Shown here: positions 8,774 through 18,223 of the stretch, piece after piece
Numbering within the stretch: position 1 is the first letter of the stretch
How the letters are laid out: the number at the start of each line of letters is the position of its first letter
DNA from: Pseudomonas sp. FP453
GTDB taxonomy: Bacteria > Pseudomonadota > Gammaproteobacteria > Pseudomonadales > Pseudomonadaceae
Assembly: GCF_030687495.1 (NCBI RefSeq)
Contig: NZ_CP117435.1
Coordinates: 5,832,501 to 5,896,500 of the forward strand
Length of the DNA stretch: 64,000 nucleotides
Direction: 5' to 3'
The notes under the pieces: model-generated
The model's input: the letters and a program-made list of their open reading frames with translations, nothing else
The model's database searches: none
What the model was told of the DNA's origin: nothing
Translations under genes and position numbers: made by a program

Positions 8774-9403
8774 ATGCGACCATTTTTCAAGACATGGCTA
8801 ACCATTTGCCTATTAATGCCACTGGCCGCCCACGCCACCAATCGTGAGCAACGACTTCCGAACGTTAATGGTTTCACCCCTAAAGTTCACAGCACACCCG
8901 GCACCACCAAGGCGGTCAAGCTGACCGTCAACCGCCCGACTCAAGTGAGCAAGGCCCATGCCAGCGGCCTGGTCGGCGTCAACACCAAGCAAAGCAGCAA
9001 TGTCCTCAGCCGCGCCGTCAACGTGCTCGGTACCCCTTATCGTTGGGGCGGCAGCAGCCCAAGTAAAGGGTTCGATTGCAGTGGCCTGGTGAAATATGCG
9101 TTTAACGACGTTGCCGCAGTGGACCTGCCGCGCACGTCCAATGCCATGGCCGCCGGCCACGGGCAGAAGGTTGATCGCAAGGACTTGAAGCCGGGCGACC
9201 TGTTGTTCTTCAAACTGAAGAGCCGCCAGGTCAACCACGTTGCCATCTACCTGGGCAACGACCGCTTCATCCACGCACCGCGTCGTGGCAAGTCGGTAAG
9301 CATCGACACGCTGAAGAAGCCGTTCTGGGACAAGAACTATGTGATTGCCAAGCGGGTGCTGCCGAAAGAGCAGAACAGCAACCTGCGGGTCGTACAGCGC
9401 TGA
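8774..9403 (+). CDS. Secreted NlpC/P60 (C40) cell-wall endopeptidase
   Basis: A 209-residue exported peptidase expected to cut peptide stems of peptidoglycan. The start at 8774 gives a good signal peptide (MRPFFKTWLTICLLMPLAAHA); 68 further open codons upstream are unlikely to be used. After a Thr/Lys-rich linker, the C40 domain (about residues 80-190) has GTPYRWGGSSP, the catalytic Cys in GFDCSGLVKYAF, the catalytic His in VNHVAIYLG and the third residue region FIHAPRRGK. The catalytic triad is therefore complete. It stands alone between two divergent or convergent neighbours. Confidence 0.9.
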   Translation: MRPFFKTWLTICLLMPLAAHATNREQRLPNVNGFTPKVHSTPGTTKAVKLTVNRPTQVSKAHASGLVGVNTKQSSNVLSRAVNVLGTPYRWGGSSPSKGFDCSGLVKYAFNDVAAVDLPRTSNAMAAGHGQKVDRKDLKPGDLLFFKLKSRQVNHVAIYLGNDRFIHAPRRGKSVSIDTLKKPFWDKNYVIAKRVLPKEQNSNLRVVQR

Positions 9404-9435
9404 TCCAACGCTGAAATAAAATGTGACGCTGGTTG

Positions 9436-9523
9436 TGTGGGAGCTGGCTTGCCTGCGATGCGGGCACCTCGGTGTATCAGTTAGACCGAGGAGATGCTAT
9501 CGCAGGCAAGCCAGCTCCCACAC
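9436..9523. repeat. REPIN, tgtgggagctgg family
   Basis: Inverted REP pair with tgtggg ends outward between the NlpC/P60 gene and the convergent pilT. A partial third unit (caagccagccccc) trails it. It probably serves as the 3' structure for both convergent genes, as no T-tract terminator is seen. Confidence 0.92.
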
Positions 9524-9554
9524 AAGCCAGCCCCCACATTGATATCAGTGTTTT

Positions 9555-10589
9555 CTAGATATCGGTCGGCACCCTCGCCTTCTCCCGCGCATCCTCCCGG
9601 CTGACCAGCCCCTCGCCCACCAGCGCCTTCAAGCTCATATCCAGCGTCTTCATGCCCAACGCTCCACCTGTCTGGATCGCCGAGACCAACTGAGCCACCT
9701 TGTCCTCACGAATCAGATTGCGAACCGCCGGTGTGCCCAGCATGATCTCGTGAGCCGCCACGCGCCCGCCGCCGAGTTTCTTCACCAGCACCTGGGACAC
9801 CACCGCCTGCAACGACTCCGCCAGCATCGAGCGGACCATGGCCTTTTCCCCCGCCGGGAACACATCCACCAGCCGATCCACGGTCTTTGCCGCCGACGCG
9901 GTGTGCAGGGTGCCAAACACCAGGTGCCCGGTCTCAGCGGCCGTCAGGGCCAGGCGGATGGTTTCCAGGTCGCGCAACTCCCCCACCAGGATCACATCCG
10001 GGTCTTCCCGCAGCGCCGAACGCAATGCCGCCGCAAAGCTGTGGGTATCACGGTGCACCTGGCGCTGGTTGATCAGCGCGGTTTTTGGCCTGTGGATAAA
10101 TTCGATGGGGTCTTCCAGGGTGAGGATGTGCTGGCGCCGGTGCTGATTGAGGTAGTCGATCATCGCCGCCAGGGTGGTGGACTTGCCCGAACCGGTCGGC
10201 CCGGTGACCAGCACCAGGCCACGGGGCAGTTGGGCGATACGCTGGAAGACGTCCCCCAGGCCAAGGCTTTGCACGCTCTGGACCTCATGGGGAATGGTGC
10301 GAAACACCGCGCCCATGCCGCGATCCTGCTGGAACACATTCGCCCGGAACCGCGCCACGCCCGGCAGTTCGAAGGCAAAGTCCATTTCAAGAGATGTTTC
10401 GAAATCCTTTTGCTGGTGTTGATTGAGCAAAGGGCTGAGCAAATCCGCCACCTGGGGCGCCGACAGCACCGGCCAGTCCAGCGGCCAGACCTCGCCGTCC
10501 ACACGCAGCATCGGCGCCAGGCCGGCCGACAAATGCAGGTCGGATGCGCCACGGCGCACGCCTGCCGTCAGCAGTTCAGTGATATCCAT
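9555..10589 (-). CDS. pilT: Type IV pilus retraction ATPase PilT
   Basis: A hexameric cytoplasmic motor that powers pilus retraction for twitching motility. It is 344 residues when started at 10589 (MDITELLTAGVRRGASDLHLSAG). Motifs in order: N-terminal PAS-like domain, Walker A GPTGSGKSTT near residue 130, Asp box, Walker B region VILVGELRDLETI, His box GHLVFGTLHTASA, and the PilT-specific AVRNLIRE near residue 290 (family form AIRNLIRE). It is divergent from yggS with about 57 bases between starts. It works with the pilGHIJ system at the left of the window. Confidence 0.94.
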   Translation of the reverse strand: MDITELLTAGVRRGASDLHLSAGLAPMLRVDGEVWPLDWPVLSAPQVADLLSPLLNQHQQKDFETSLEMDFAFELPGVARFRANVFQQDRGMGAVFRTIPHEVQSVQSLGLGDVFQRIAQLPRGLVLVTGPTGSGKSTTLAAMIDYLNQHRRQHILTLEDPIEFIHRPKTALINQRQVHRDTHSFAAALRSALREDPDVILVGELRDLETIRLALTAAETGHLVFGTLHTASAAKTVDRLVDVFPAGEKAMVRSMLAESLQAVVSQVLVKKLGGGRVAAHEIMLGTPAVRNLIREDKVAQLVSAIQTGGALGMKTLDMSLKALVGEGLVSREDAREKARVPTDI

Positions 10590-10646
10590 AGGGCTTTCCA
10601 TTTCCAGTAGAATGCCGCGGACTCCATGTCCACGGGCGCATCTTGA

Positions 10647-11333
10647 ATGTCCACGATAGCAGACAACATCGAGCGGGTTAGCCAGCGTATCCGCGCCGCC
10701 GCCGACGCCGTGCAACGCGACGCCAGCAGCATCCATCTACTGGCCGTGAGCAAGACCAAACCCGCCCAGGCCGTGCGTGAAGCCTACGCCGCCGGGATGC
10801 GCGATTTTGGCGAGAACTACCTGCAGGAAGCCCTGGGCAAACAGGCCGAATTAACCGACCTGCCCTTGAGTTGGCACTTCATCGGCCCCATTCAATCGAA
10901 CAAGACGCGCGCTATCGCCGAGAACTTCGCTTGGGTGCATTCCGTGGAACGCCTGAAAATCGCACAACGCCTGTCCGAACAACGCCCGGCCGACCTGCCA
11001 CCGCTGAACATCTGCATCCAGGTCAACGTCAGTGGCGAAGCCAGCAAGTCCGGCTGTACGCCCGCCGACCTGCCGGCCCTGGCCCAGGCGATCAGCGCGC
11101 TGCCGCGCTTGCAGCTGCGGGGCTTGATGGCGATTCCCGAGCCGACTGACGATCGTGCCGCGCAAGATGCAGCCTTCGCCACGGTGCGCGAGCTGCAAGC
11201 CGGTTTGAATCTGCCGCTCGACACACTTTCCATGGGCATGAGCCACGACCTTGAGTCAGCCATCGCCCAAGGCGCCACCTGGGTGCGGATCGGTACTGCA
11301 CTGTTTGGCGCCCGCGACTACGGCCAGCCGTGA
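10647..11333 (+). CDS. yggS: YggS/PLPBP family pyridoxal-phosphate homeostasis protein
   Basis: A 228-residue TIM-barrel protein that binds pyridoxal 5'-phosphate and keeps PLP and amino-acid pools balanced; no enzymatic reaction is established. The PLP lysine lies in LLAVSKTKPA (about residue 35). Other family blocks are DFGENYLQEA, WHFIGPIQSNKTR and LSMGMSHDLESAIAQG, the phosphate-binding region. It is first in yggS-proC-yggT, a conserved proteobacterial order, and lies 33 bases before proC. Confidence 0.94.
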   Translation: MSTIADNIERVSQRIRAAADAVQRDASSIHLLAVSKTKPAQAVREAYAAGMRDFGENYLQEALGKQAELTDLPLSWHFIGPIQSNKTRAIAENFAWVHSVERLKIAQRLSEQRPADLPPLNICIQVNVSGEASKSGCTPADLPALAQAISALPRLQLRGLMAIPEPTDDRAAQDAAFATVRELQAGLNLPLDTLSMGMSHDLESAIAQGATWVRIGTALFGARDYGQP

Positions 11334-11366
11334 AATGGCTGACTTTTCACTGAATAAGGACCTGTC

Positions 11367-12185
11367 ATGAGCAACACGCGTATTGCCTTTATCGGCGCCG
11401 GTAACATGGCGGCCAGCCTGATCGGTGGCCTGCGGGCCAAAGGCCTGGATGCCGCGCAGATCCGCGCCAGCGACCCCGGCGCCGACACCCGCGCCCGTGT
11501 CAGCGCCGAACACGGTATCGAGACCTTTGCCGACAACGCCGAGGCCATCCAGGGCGTCGATGTGATCGTCCTGGCGGTCAAGCCGCAGGCCATGAAAGCC
11601 GTGTGCGAAAGCCTGCGCCCAAGCCTGCAACCGCAGCAGTTGGTGGTGTCCATCGCCGCCGGCATTACCTGCGCCAGCATGAACAACTGGCTCGGCGCCC
11701 AGCCGATCGTGCGCTGCATGCCCAACACCCCGTCGCTGCTGCGCCAGGGTGTGAGCGGCTTGTACGCCACCGGCGAAGTCAGCGCCGCGCAACGGGATCA
11801 AGCCCAGGAACTGCTGTCCGCCGTGGGCATCGCCCTGTGGCTGGACACCGAGCAGCAACTGGATGCGGTCACCGCCGTGTCCGGCAGCGGCCCGGCGTAT
11901 TTCTTCCTGCTGATCGAAGCCATGACTGCCGCTGGCGTGAAACTGGGCCTGCCGGCGGAAATCGCCAAGCAACTGTCGGAACAAACCGCACTGGGTGCAG
12001 CCAAGATGGCCGTGACCAGCGACGTCGACGCCGCCGAATTGCGCCGCCGCGTGACCTCGCCGGGCGGCACCACGCAAGCCGCCATCGAATCCTTCCAGGC
12101 CGGGGGCTTTGAAGCCCTGGTGGAAACAGCACTGGGTGCCGCGGCACATCGTTCGGCGGAAATGGCCGAGCAGCTGGGCAAATAA
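11367..12185 (+). CDS. proC: Pyrroline-5-carboxylate reductase
   Basis: Catalyses the NAD(P)H-dependent last step of proline synthesis. It has 272 residues. The Rossmann motif IAFIGAGNMAASLIGGL is at residues 5-21, with MPNTPSLLRQG near 120 and the catalytic/dimer-region signature VSGSGPAYFFLLIEAM near 170. The C-terminal block VTSPGGTTQAAIESF is also typical. The gene sits between yggS and yggT, 27 bases before the latter, and an aaggacctgtc site precedes the ATG. Confidence 0.96.
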   Translation: MSNTRIAFIGAGNMAASLIGGLRAKGLDAAQIRASDPGADTRARVSAEHGIETFADNAEAIQGVDVIVLAVKPQAMKAVCESLRPSLQPQQLVVSIAAGITCASMNNWLGAQPIVRCMPNTPSLLRQGVSGLYATGEVSAAQRDQAQELLSAVGIALWLDTEQQLDAVTAVSGSGPAYFFLLIEAMTAAGVKLGLPAEIAKQLSEQTALGAAKMAVTSDVDAAELRRRVTSPGGTTQAAIESFQAGGFEALVETALGAAAHRSAEMAEQLGK

Positions 12186-12212
12186 ATAGTCGTCCCAATC
12201 AAGGAATCAAAC

Positions 12213-12800
12213 ATGCTTGGCCTTAATGACGCGCTTATTTTTATCATCCAGACCCTGGGCAGCCTGTACCTGCTGATCGTGCTGATGCGTTTTATCCTGC
12301 AACTGGTGCGGGCGAACTTCTACAACCCGCTGTGCCAATTCGTGGTCAAGGCCACCCAGCCGCTGCTCAAGCCGCTGCGCCGGATCGTGCCCAGCATGTT
12401 CGGCCTGGACATGTCGTCGCTGGTGCTGGCGCTGCTGTTGCAGATCCTGTTGTTTGCCGTGGTGCTGTTGCTCAAGGGCTTCCTGCCCTACACCGTGCTG
12501 CTGTTGCCATGGGCGCTGATCGGCATCTTCTCGCTGTTTTTGAAGATCATCTTCTGGTCGATGATCATCAGCGTGATCCTGTCCTGGGTCGCACCGGGCA
12601 GCCGCAGCCCTGGCGCCGAGCTGGTGTACCAGATCACCGAGCCGGTACTGGCGCCGTTCCGTCGCTGGATCCCGAACCTGGGCGGCCTGGACATCTCGCC
12701 GATCTTCGCGTTCATCGCGATCCAGTTGATCCAGGGTTGGGTGATCCCGTACCTGGCTGACTTTGCAGCAATGCCTAAAATGCTGTTCGGGCTGATCTGA
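12213..12800 (+). CDS. yggT: YggT family integral membrane protein
   Basis: A 195-residue inner-membrane protein with two copies of the YGGT unit. Each consists of hydrophobic helices followed by a conserved NPLCQFVVKATQPLLKPLRR or GAELVYQITEPVLAPFRRW motif (about residues 33-52 and 131-150). Family members are associated with osmotic tolerance and with septum-related functions in other bacteria, but no activity is known. It is the last gene of yggS-proC-yggT and is followed by a REP structure. Confidence 0.88.
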   Translation: MLGLNDALIFIIQTLGSLYLLIVLMRFILQLVRANFYNPLCQFVVKATQPLLKPLRRIVPSMFGLDMSSLVLALLLQILLFAVVLLLKGFLPYTVLLLPWALIGIFSLFLKIIFWSMIISVILSWVAPGSRSPGAELVYQITEPVLAPFRRWIPNLGGLDISPIFAFIAIQLIQGWVIPYLADFAAMPKMLFGLI

Positions 12801-12807
12801 CACGCTG

Positions 12808-12912
12808 ATCGTTCCCACGCTCCGCGTGGGAATGCAGCCTGGACGCTCTGCGTCCCATCGCGTGACGCAGAGCGTCACAAGCGGCGTTCCCACGCAGAGC
12901 GTGGGAACGATC
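12808..12912. repeat. Large inverted repeat, gttcccacgctccgcgtggg family
   Basis: Outer arms gatcgttcccacgct and agcgtgggaacgatc flank an inner pair of hairpins (cgctctgcgtc and gacgcagagcg). This is a third extragenic palindrome family, well known in Pseudomonas, and the only copy in the window. It fills the gap between yggT and metX. Confidence 0.9.
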
Positions 12913-12987
12913 GGCCGGGAAGGGTTTGCTTGCCGCTAGGGGCCCCGCTCTTTAGACTTACGCCTCATTTAAACGAGAGCAGGGTCG

Positions 12988-14127
12988 ATGCCAGCTGCCT
13001 TCCCCCCCGATTCTGTTGGACTGGTCGTGCCCCAAGTGGCGCACTTCAGCGAACCGCTGGCCTTGGCCTGCGGTCGTTCGCTGCCGGCCTATGACCTGAT
13101 CTACGAGACCTACGGCCAACTGAACGCCACGGCCAGCAACGCCGTGCTGATCTGCCACGCCCTGTCCGGCCATCATCACGCCGCCGGTTTCCATTCTGCC
13201 GACGACCGTAAACCCGGTTGGTGGGACAGTTGCATCGGCCCCGGCAAGCCCATCGACACCCACAAATTCTTTGTGGTCAGCCTGAACAACCTCGGCGGCT
13301 GCAACGGCTCCACCGGCCCCAGCAGCCTCAACCCGGAAACCGGCAAGCCGTTCGGCGCCGACTTTCCGGTGCTGACCGTGGAAGACTGGGTGCACAGCCA
13401 GGCCCGTCTGGCCGACCTGCTCGGGATTGCCCAATGGGCGGCGGTGATTGGCGGCAGCTTGGGCGGCATGCAGGCGCTGCAATGGACCATCAGCTACCCG
13501 GACCGCGTGCGCCATTGCCTGGCCATCGCCTCGGCACCGAAGTTGTCGGCGCAGAACATCGCCTTCAACGAAGTGGCGCGCCAGGCCATCCTCACCGACC
13601 CCGAGTTCCACGGCGGTTCGTTCCAGGAAGCCGGGGTGATCCCCAAGCGCGGCCTGATGCTGGCGCGGATGGTCGGGCACATCACCTACCTGTCCGATGA
13701 CTCCATGGGCGAGAAATTCGGCCGTGGCCTCAAGAGCGAGAAGCTCAACTACGACTTCCACAGCGTCGAGTTCCAGGTGGAAAGCTACCTGCGTTATCAG
13801 GGCGAGGAATTCTCCGGGCGTTTCGACGCCAACACCTACCTGCTGATGACCAAGGCCCTGGACTACTTCGACCCGGCGGCCAACCATGACGACGACCTGG
13901 CAAAAACCTTCGAACACGCCACGGCCAAGTTCTGCGTGATTTCGTTCACCACCGACTGGCGCTTCTCGCCGGCGCGCTCGCGCGAACTGGTGGATGCCCT
14001 GATGGCCGCGCGCAAAGACGTCTGCTACCTGGAGATCGACGCTCCGCAAGGCCACGACGCCTTCCTGATCCCGATCCCGCGCTACCTGCAAGCGTTCAGC
14101 AACTACATGAACCGAATCGTATTGTGA
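12988..14127 (+). CDS. metX: Homoserine O-acyltransferase MetX
   Basis: Transfers an acyl group (succinyl or acetyl) from CoA to homoserine, the entry to methionine synthesis in pseudomonads. It has 379 residues and an alpha/beta-hydrolase fold. The oxyanion/substrate blocks [11 protein letters not shown] and [14 protein letters not shown] are present. The nucleophile Ser lies in [11 protein letters not shown] (about residue 155) and the catalytic His in [11 protein letters not shown] (about 355). Acyl specificity cannot be decided by eye; in Pseudomonas the enzyme with MetW is reported to use succinyl-CoA. It is seven bases upstream of metW. Confidence 0.94.
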   Translation: MPAAFPPDSVGLVVPQVAHFSEPLALACGRSLPAYDLIYETYGQLNATASNAVLICHALSGHHHAAGFHSADDRKPGWWDSCIGPGKPIDTHKFFVVSLNNLGGCNGSTGPSSLNPETGKPFGADFPVLTVEDWVHSQARLADLLGIAQWAAVIGGSLGGMQALQWTISYPDRVRHCLAIASAPKLSAQNIAFNEVARQAILTDPEFHGGSFQEAGVIPKRGLMLARMVGHITYLSDDSMGEKFGRGLKSEKLNYDFHSVEFQVESYLRYQGEEFSGRFDANTYLLMTKALDYFDPAANHDDDLAKTFEHATAKFCVISFTTDWRFSPARSRELVDALMAARKDVCYLEIDAPQGHDAFLIPIPRYLQAFSNYMNRIVL

Positions 14128-14134
14128 GAAAGCC

Positions 14135-14755
14135 ATGAGAGCCGACCTGGACATTATCCAAGACTGGATCCCCGCCGGCAGCCGCGTGCTCGACCTGGGC
14201 TGCGGCGATGGCGAACTGCTGAGCTGGCTGCGGGACAACAAGCAAGTCACCGGCTACGGCCTGGAAAACGACCCGGACAACATCGCCCAGTGCGTGGCCA
14301 AGGGCATCAACGTGATCGAGCAGGACCTGGACAAGGGCCTGGGCAACTTTGCCAGCAACAGCTTCGATATCGTGGTGATGACCCAGGCCCTGCAAGCGGT
14401 GCACTACCCGGACCGCATCCTTGACGAAATGCTGCGCGTCGGCCGCCAGTGCATCATCACCTTTCCCAACTTCGGGCATTGGCGTTGCCGTTGGTACCTG
14501 GCCACCAAGGGCCGCATGCCAGTCTCGGATTTTCTGCCATACACGTGGTACAACACGCCGAACATCCACTTCTGCACCTTTGAAGACTTCGAAGCCCTGT
14601 GTGGCGAGCGTGAAGCCAAGGTCATCAACCGCCTTGCCGTCGATCAACAGCATCGCCACGGCTGGGCGAGTAAACTATGGCCCAACCTGTTGGGCGAAAT
14701 TGGTATCTACCGGGTCAGCAGCCCTGGCCTGACCGACCACAAGATTGCCGTCTAA
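14135..14755 (+). CDS. metW: Methionine biosynthesis protein MetW
   Basis: A 206-residue class I methyltransferase-fold protein always found next to metX in pseudomonads, where it supports MetX activity. The SAM-like motif RVLDLGCGDGELLSWL is at residues 17-32. Other conserved blocks are VVMTQALQAVHYPDRILDEM and FPNFGHWRCRW. No methyl-transfer reaction is established. It follows metX by seven bases with an agaaagc site, so the two are co-translated. Confidence 0.93.
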   Translation: MRADLDIIQDWIPAGSRVLDLGCGDGELLSWLRDNKQVTGYGLENDPDNIAQCVAKGINVIEQDLDKGLGNFASNSFDIVVMTQALQAVHYPDRILDEMLRVGRQCIITFPNFGHWRCRWYLATKGRMPVSDFLPYTWYNTPNIHFCTFEDFEALCGEREAKVINRLAVDQQHRHGWASKLWPNLLGEIGIYRVSSPGLTDHKIAV

Positions 14756-14776
14756 TCATTTTCAAGAGGGATGATC

Positions 14777-15211
14777 ATGAGTCGCTTGGCTATTTTTCTA
14801 TTGACCGCATGCCTGGGCGCCAGCGCCATCGCAGCGGACTCTATCGACGCTAATCGCAAGAAAGACTTCGGTGATATCACCGTCCACTACAACACCTTCA
14901 CCTCCAGCTTCCTGCCTCCGGAAACCGCCCAGAAGATCGGCGTGGTGCGCAGTAAAGAGAAGGGCTTGATCAACGTGACCGTGATCAAGGGCGTTGCCCC
15001 GGTAGCGGCGCAAGTGACCGGCACCATCAAGGACCTGGGCGGCAAGAGCGAGGTCCTGACCTTCAAGCAGATTACCGAGAAAAGCGGGGTCAGTTACCTG
15101 GCGCCCTACTCCGTCACGCAGCGTGAATACAAGACGTTTACCATCAACGTTGAAACCGGTGGCAAAGCCCATAGCTTCCAATTCAACCAAGAACAATTCC
15201 CGGCCGAATGA
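14777..15211 (+). CDS. Exported DUF4426 protein
   Basis: A 144-residue periplasmic protein of unknown function. I start at 14777 ([22 protein letters not shown]) because the agaggg ribosome site lies six bases before it, while the in-frame ATG at 14771 touches that site. The signal peptide is followed by a small beta-rich domain ([19 protein letters not shown], with [12 protein letters not shown] near the end), typical of the family. Its stop overlaps the rdgB start (ATGA), so the two are coupled, though no functional link is known. Confidence 0.85.
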   Translation: MSRLAIFLLTACLGASAIAADSIDANRKKDFGDITVHYNTFTSSFLPPETAQKIGVVRSKEKGLINVTVIKGVAPVAAQVTGTIKDLGGKSEVLTFKQITEKSGVSYLAPYSVTQREYKTFTINVETGGKAHSFQFNQEQFPAE

Positions 15212-15804
15212 TGAAACTCACCCAACTCGTACTGGCCAGCCATAACGCCGGCAAACTCAAGGAACTGCAGGCCATGCTCGGCGAATCGGTGCACTTGCGC
15301 TCGATTGGCGAGTTCAGCCAGGTAGAGCCGGAAGAAACCGGCCTGTCGTTCGTCGAGAACGCCATCCTCAAGGCCCGCAATGCCGCACGCATCTCCGGCC
15401 TGCCGGCGCTGGCCGATGACTCGGGTTTGGCGGTGGACTTCCTCGGCGGCGCCCCGGGCATCTATTCGGCGCGTTATGCCGATGGCAAGGGCGACGCGGC
15501 CAACAACGCCAAGCTGCTGGACGCCCTCAAGGACGTGCCGGACGCCGAGCGCGGCGCGCAGTTCGTCTGCGTGCTGGCCCTGGTGCGCCACGCCGACGAC
15601 CCGTTGCCGATCCTCTGCGAAGGCCTGTGGCACGGGCGCATCCTGCATGCCGCCAGCGGTGAACATGGCTTTGGCTACGACCCGCTGTTCTGGGTGCCGG
15701 AGCGCAATGTCTCCAGCGCCGAACTGAGCCCGGCCGACAAGAACCAGATCAGCCACCGCGCCCGCGCAATGGATTTGCTGCGCCAACGCCTGAGCCTGAA
15801 ATGA
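15208..15804 (+). CDS. rdgB: dITP/XTP pyrophosphatase RdgB
   Basis: Hydrolyses non-canonical purine nucleoside triphosphates (dITP, XTP, ITP) to monophosphates, keeping them out of DNA and RNA. It has 198 residues. Motifs are [18 protein letters not shown] at the N-terminus, [18 protein letters not shown], the catalytic-region [22 protein letters not shown] (split over residues 67-88), [12 protein letters not shown] and SHRARAM. It overlaps both its neighbours by four bases (ATGA), forming a tight DUF4426-rdgB-hemW unit. Confidence 0.95.
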   Translation: MMKLTQLVLASHNAGKLKELQAMLGESVHLRSIGEFSQVEPEETGLSFVENAILKARNAARISGLPALADDSGLAVDFLGGAPGIYSARYADGKGDAANNAKLLDALKDVPDAERGAQFVCVLALVRHADDPLPILCEGLWHGRILHAASGEHGFGYDPLFWVPERNVSSAELSPADKNQISHRARAMDLLRQRLSLK

Positions 15805-17004
15805 CCCAAAACACCTCTGCGCAGCCGCTGATCCACGGCGGCGCGCAAACACCACGGGCGGCTCTGCCCCTGCTGCCGCCCCTGGCGCTGTACATCCACA
15901 TTCCGTGGTGCGTGCGCAAATGCCCTTACTGCGACTTCAACTCCCACACCGCCAGCAAAGTGCTGCCGGAAGAGGAGTACGTGGACGCCTTGCTGGCCGA
16001 CCTCGATCAAGACTTGCACGCCGTTTACGGGCGCGAGCTGAGTTCGATCTTCTTTGGTGGCGGCACGCCGAGCCTGTTCAGTGCGGCGGCCCTGGGCCGT
16101 TTGCTCAAGGGTGTGGAAGCACGCATCCCGTTTGCCGGCGATATCGAGATCACCCTGGAAGCCAACCCCGGCACCTTCGAACAAGAGAAGTTCGTGGCCT
16201 ACCGCAAGCTGGGGATCAACCGCCTGTCCATCGGCATCCAGAGCTTCCAGCAGGAAAAACTCGAGGCCCTGGGCCGCATCCACAATGGCGATGAAGCCAT
16301 CCGCGCGGCGGGCATGGCGCGCCAGGCCGGGTTCGACAACTTCAACCTGGACCTGATGCACGGCTTGCCCGATCAGTCCCTGAACGACGCCTTGAGCGAC
16401 CTGCGCCAGGCCATCGCGCTGAAGCCGACCCATTTGTCCTGGTATCAGCTGACCCTCGAACCCAACACGGTGTTCTGGAACCAGCCGCCTGCGCTGCCCG
16501 AAGACGACACGTTGTGGGATATTCAGGAAGCCGGCCAGGCGCTGCTCGCCGAACACGGTTACGCACAGTACGAAGTGTCGGCCTATGCCCAGCCGGGTCG
16601 CCCGGCGCGGCACAACCTGAACTACTGGAGCTTTGGCGACTTTATCGGCATCGGCGCCGGCGCCCACGGCAAGCTCAGCCACCCGGACGGGCGCATCGTG
16701 CGCACCTGGAAGACCCGAGCGCCGAAGGACTACCTCAACCCGGCAAAAAACTTCCAGGCCGGCGCGAAGGAACTGACCAATGAGGAGCTGCCGTTCGAGT
16801 TCCTGATGAACGCCTTGCGCCTGACCGAAGGTGTCGAAGCCAAGCTGTACGCGGAGCGTACCGGCCTTGCGCTGGCCAGCCTGGACGAAGGCCGCCGCGA
16901 GGCCGAACAAAGTGGCTTAATGCAGGTCGAACCGTCACGCCCTGGCGGCGACCGACCGCGGGCAACTCTTTCTCAATGACCTGTTGCAGACGTTTTTGAG
17001 CTGA
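15801..17004 (+). CDS. hemW: HemW radical-SAM heme-binding protein, frame broken near the C-terminus
   Basis: HemW is a radical-SAM protein related to coproporphyrinogen dehydrogenase that handles heme rather than oxidising porphyrinogen. The cluster motif [10 protein letters not shown] (about residues 37-46) and [10 protein letters not shown] follow a short Gln/Pro-rich lead. LSIGIQSFQ and the C-terminal HemW domain are present. At 16940-16942 an extra C changes the end: after MQVEPSR the expected continuation is [19 protein letters not shown], which is present in the next frame and stops at 17002-17004. As written the protein stops early at 16979 after a different tail. Correction gives about 400 residues. 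Confidence 0.88.
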
Positions 17005-17022
17005 CGCTCTTAAGGAAATCGA

Positions 17023-17346
17023 ATGGATTTGGTACTCGACCTGCTCGCCACCGTATCCCGCTGGAGCCGCAGCAACCTGTCGGAAATCTCCCTGGCATTG
17101 GTGGGCTGCTTGCTGGTGCTGTTTGGCGCCGATATCAAGGGCTGGGTCGAAGCCCGCCTGGGCAGCGTGGCCGGTGCGTTGCGCGTACCGCTGATGGCGT
17201 TGCTGTGCATGATTGGCAGCGGTGCGGCGTTGATCTACGCCACGCCGTGGATTGTGCGGGGGTTGAGCCAGTTCAATAACTACAGTTTGGCGCCGGTGTT
17301 GGTGGTTGTATTGGTACTGATCGGCGTAGTAGCAGACCGCCGCTAA
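17023..17346 (+). CDS. DUF3392 family small membrane protein
   Basis: A 107-residue inner-membrane protein. Three hydrophobic segments are visible: SLALVGCLLVLFGADIKGW (about 25-43), VPLMALLCMIGSGAALIYA (about 60-78) and LAPVLVVVLVLIGVVAD (about 90-106). It belongs to a small gammaproteobacterial family without known function. It lies 18 bases after the corrected hemW stop, so it probably shares its transcript, and a REPIN follows it. Confidence 0.78.
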   Translation: MDLVLDLLATVSRWSRSNLSEISLALVGCLLVLFGADIKGWVEARLGSVAGALRVPLMALLCMIGSGAALIYATPWIVRGLSQFNNYSLAPVLVVVLVLIGVVADRR

Positions 17347-17369
17347 CCTCAAGCACACTGCAAAACAAA

Positions 17370-17473
17370 TGTGGGAGCTGGCTTGCCTGCGATGCAGACA
17401 CCTCGGTCTATCAGTAAGACCGCGGTGATGCTATCGCAGGCAAGCCAGCTCCCACACAAGCCAGCTCCCACAG
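17370..17473. repeat. REPIN, tgtgggagctgg family, with a partial extra unit
   Basis: Inverted REP pair (17370-17455) with tgtggg ends outward and an inner cctcggt/accgcgg stem, followed by an extra ccagctcccacag fragment. It separates the convergent DUF3392 gene and trmB. Confidence 0.92.
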
Positions 17474-17489
17474 TTTTGACCGCGTGCTG

Positions 17490-18218
17490 TCAGTCAACCT
17501 TCTCGAATTTCAAGTCCCACACACCATGCCCCAGTCGCTCGCCGCGACGTTCGAACTTGGTGATCGGCCGCTCGGCCGGGCGTGGCACGCATTTGCCGTC
17601 TTCAGCCAGGTTGCGATAGCCAGGCGCTACATCCATCACTTCCAGCATGTATTCCGCATACGGTTCCCAATCGGTGGCCATGTGCAGGATGCCGCCCACT
17701 TTCAGCTTGCTGCGCACCAGTTCCGCGAAGGAGGCCTGGACGATGCGGCGCTTGTGGTGACGGGATTTGTGCCAGGGGTCCGGGAAGAACAGCATCAGGC
17801 GGTCGAGGCTGTTGTCGGCGATGCAGCGGTTGAGCACTTCAATCGCGTCGCAGTCGTAGACCCGCAGGTTGGTCAGGCCTTGCGTCAGCACGCCATTGAG
17901 CAGCGCGCCGACACCGGGACGGTGCACTTCAACGCCGATGAAATCCTGCTCCGGCGAGGCCGCAGCCATTTCCAGCAGGGAGTGGCCCATGCCAAAGCCG
18001 ATTTCCAGGGAACGCGGGGCCGAACGGCCAAACACCTGGTCGTAGTCCACCGGCGCATCCGCCAGCGGCAACACGAACAGCGGCGTACCTTGCTCCAGGC
18101 CCTTTTGCTGGCCTTCGGTCATGCGACCGGCGCGCATCACAAAACTCTTGATGCGGCGGTGCTTGGACTCGTCGCCTTCTTCCACGGTGTTCGGCGTTTC
18201 GTTTGATTCAGTCATCAT
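17490..18218 (-). CDS. trmB: tRNA (guanine46-N7)-methyltransferase TrmB
   Basis: Makes m7G46 in the variable loop of many tRNAs using SAM. It has 242 residues. An acidic N-terminal tail is followed by [18 protein letters not shown]. The SAM motif [17 protein letters not shown] is near residues 72-88. The catalytic/substrate motif [20 protein letters not shown] is near 138-157, and [13 protein letters not shown] near 180. The start at 18218 or 18215 cannot be separated. It lies only five bases downstream of thiG, on the same strand. Confidence 0.95.
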   Translation of the reverse strand: MMTESNETPNTVEEGDESKHRRIKSFVMRAGRMTEGQQKGLEQGTPLFVLPLADAPVDYDQVFGRSAPRSLEIGFGMGHSLLEMAAASPEQDFIGVEVHRPGVGALLNGVLTQGLTNLRVYDCDAIEVLNRCIADNSLDRLMLFFPDPWHKSRHHKRRIVQASFAELVRSKLKVGGILHMATDWEPYAEYMLEVMDVAPGYRNLAEDGKCVPRPAERPITKFERRGERLGHGVWDLKFEKVD

Positions 18219-18223
18219 GGCTC

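Noticed and set aside
17583..17600. tggcacgcatttgcc resembling a sigma-54 promoter
   Set aside because: It lies inside the trmB coding region and points to no gene start. A match of this length is expected by chance.
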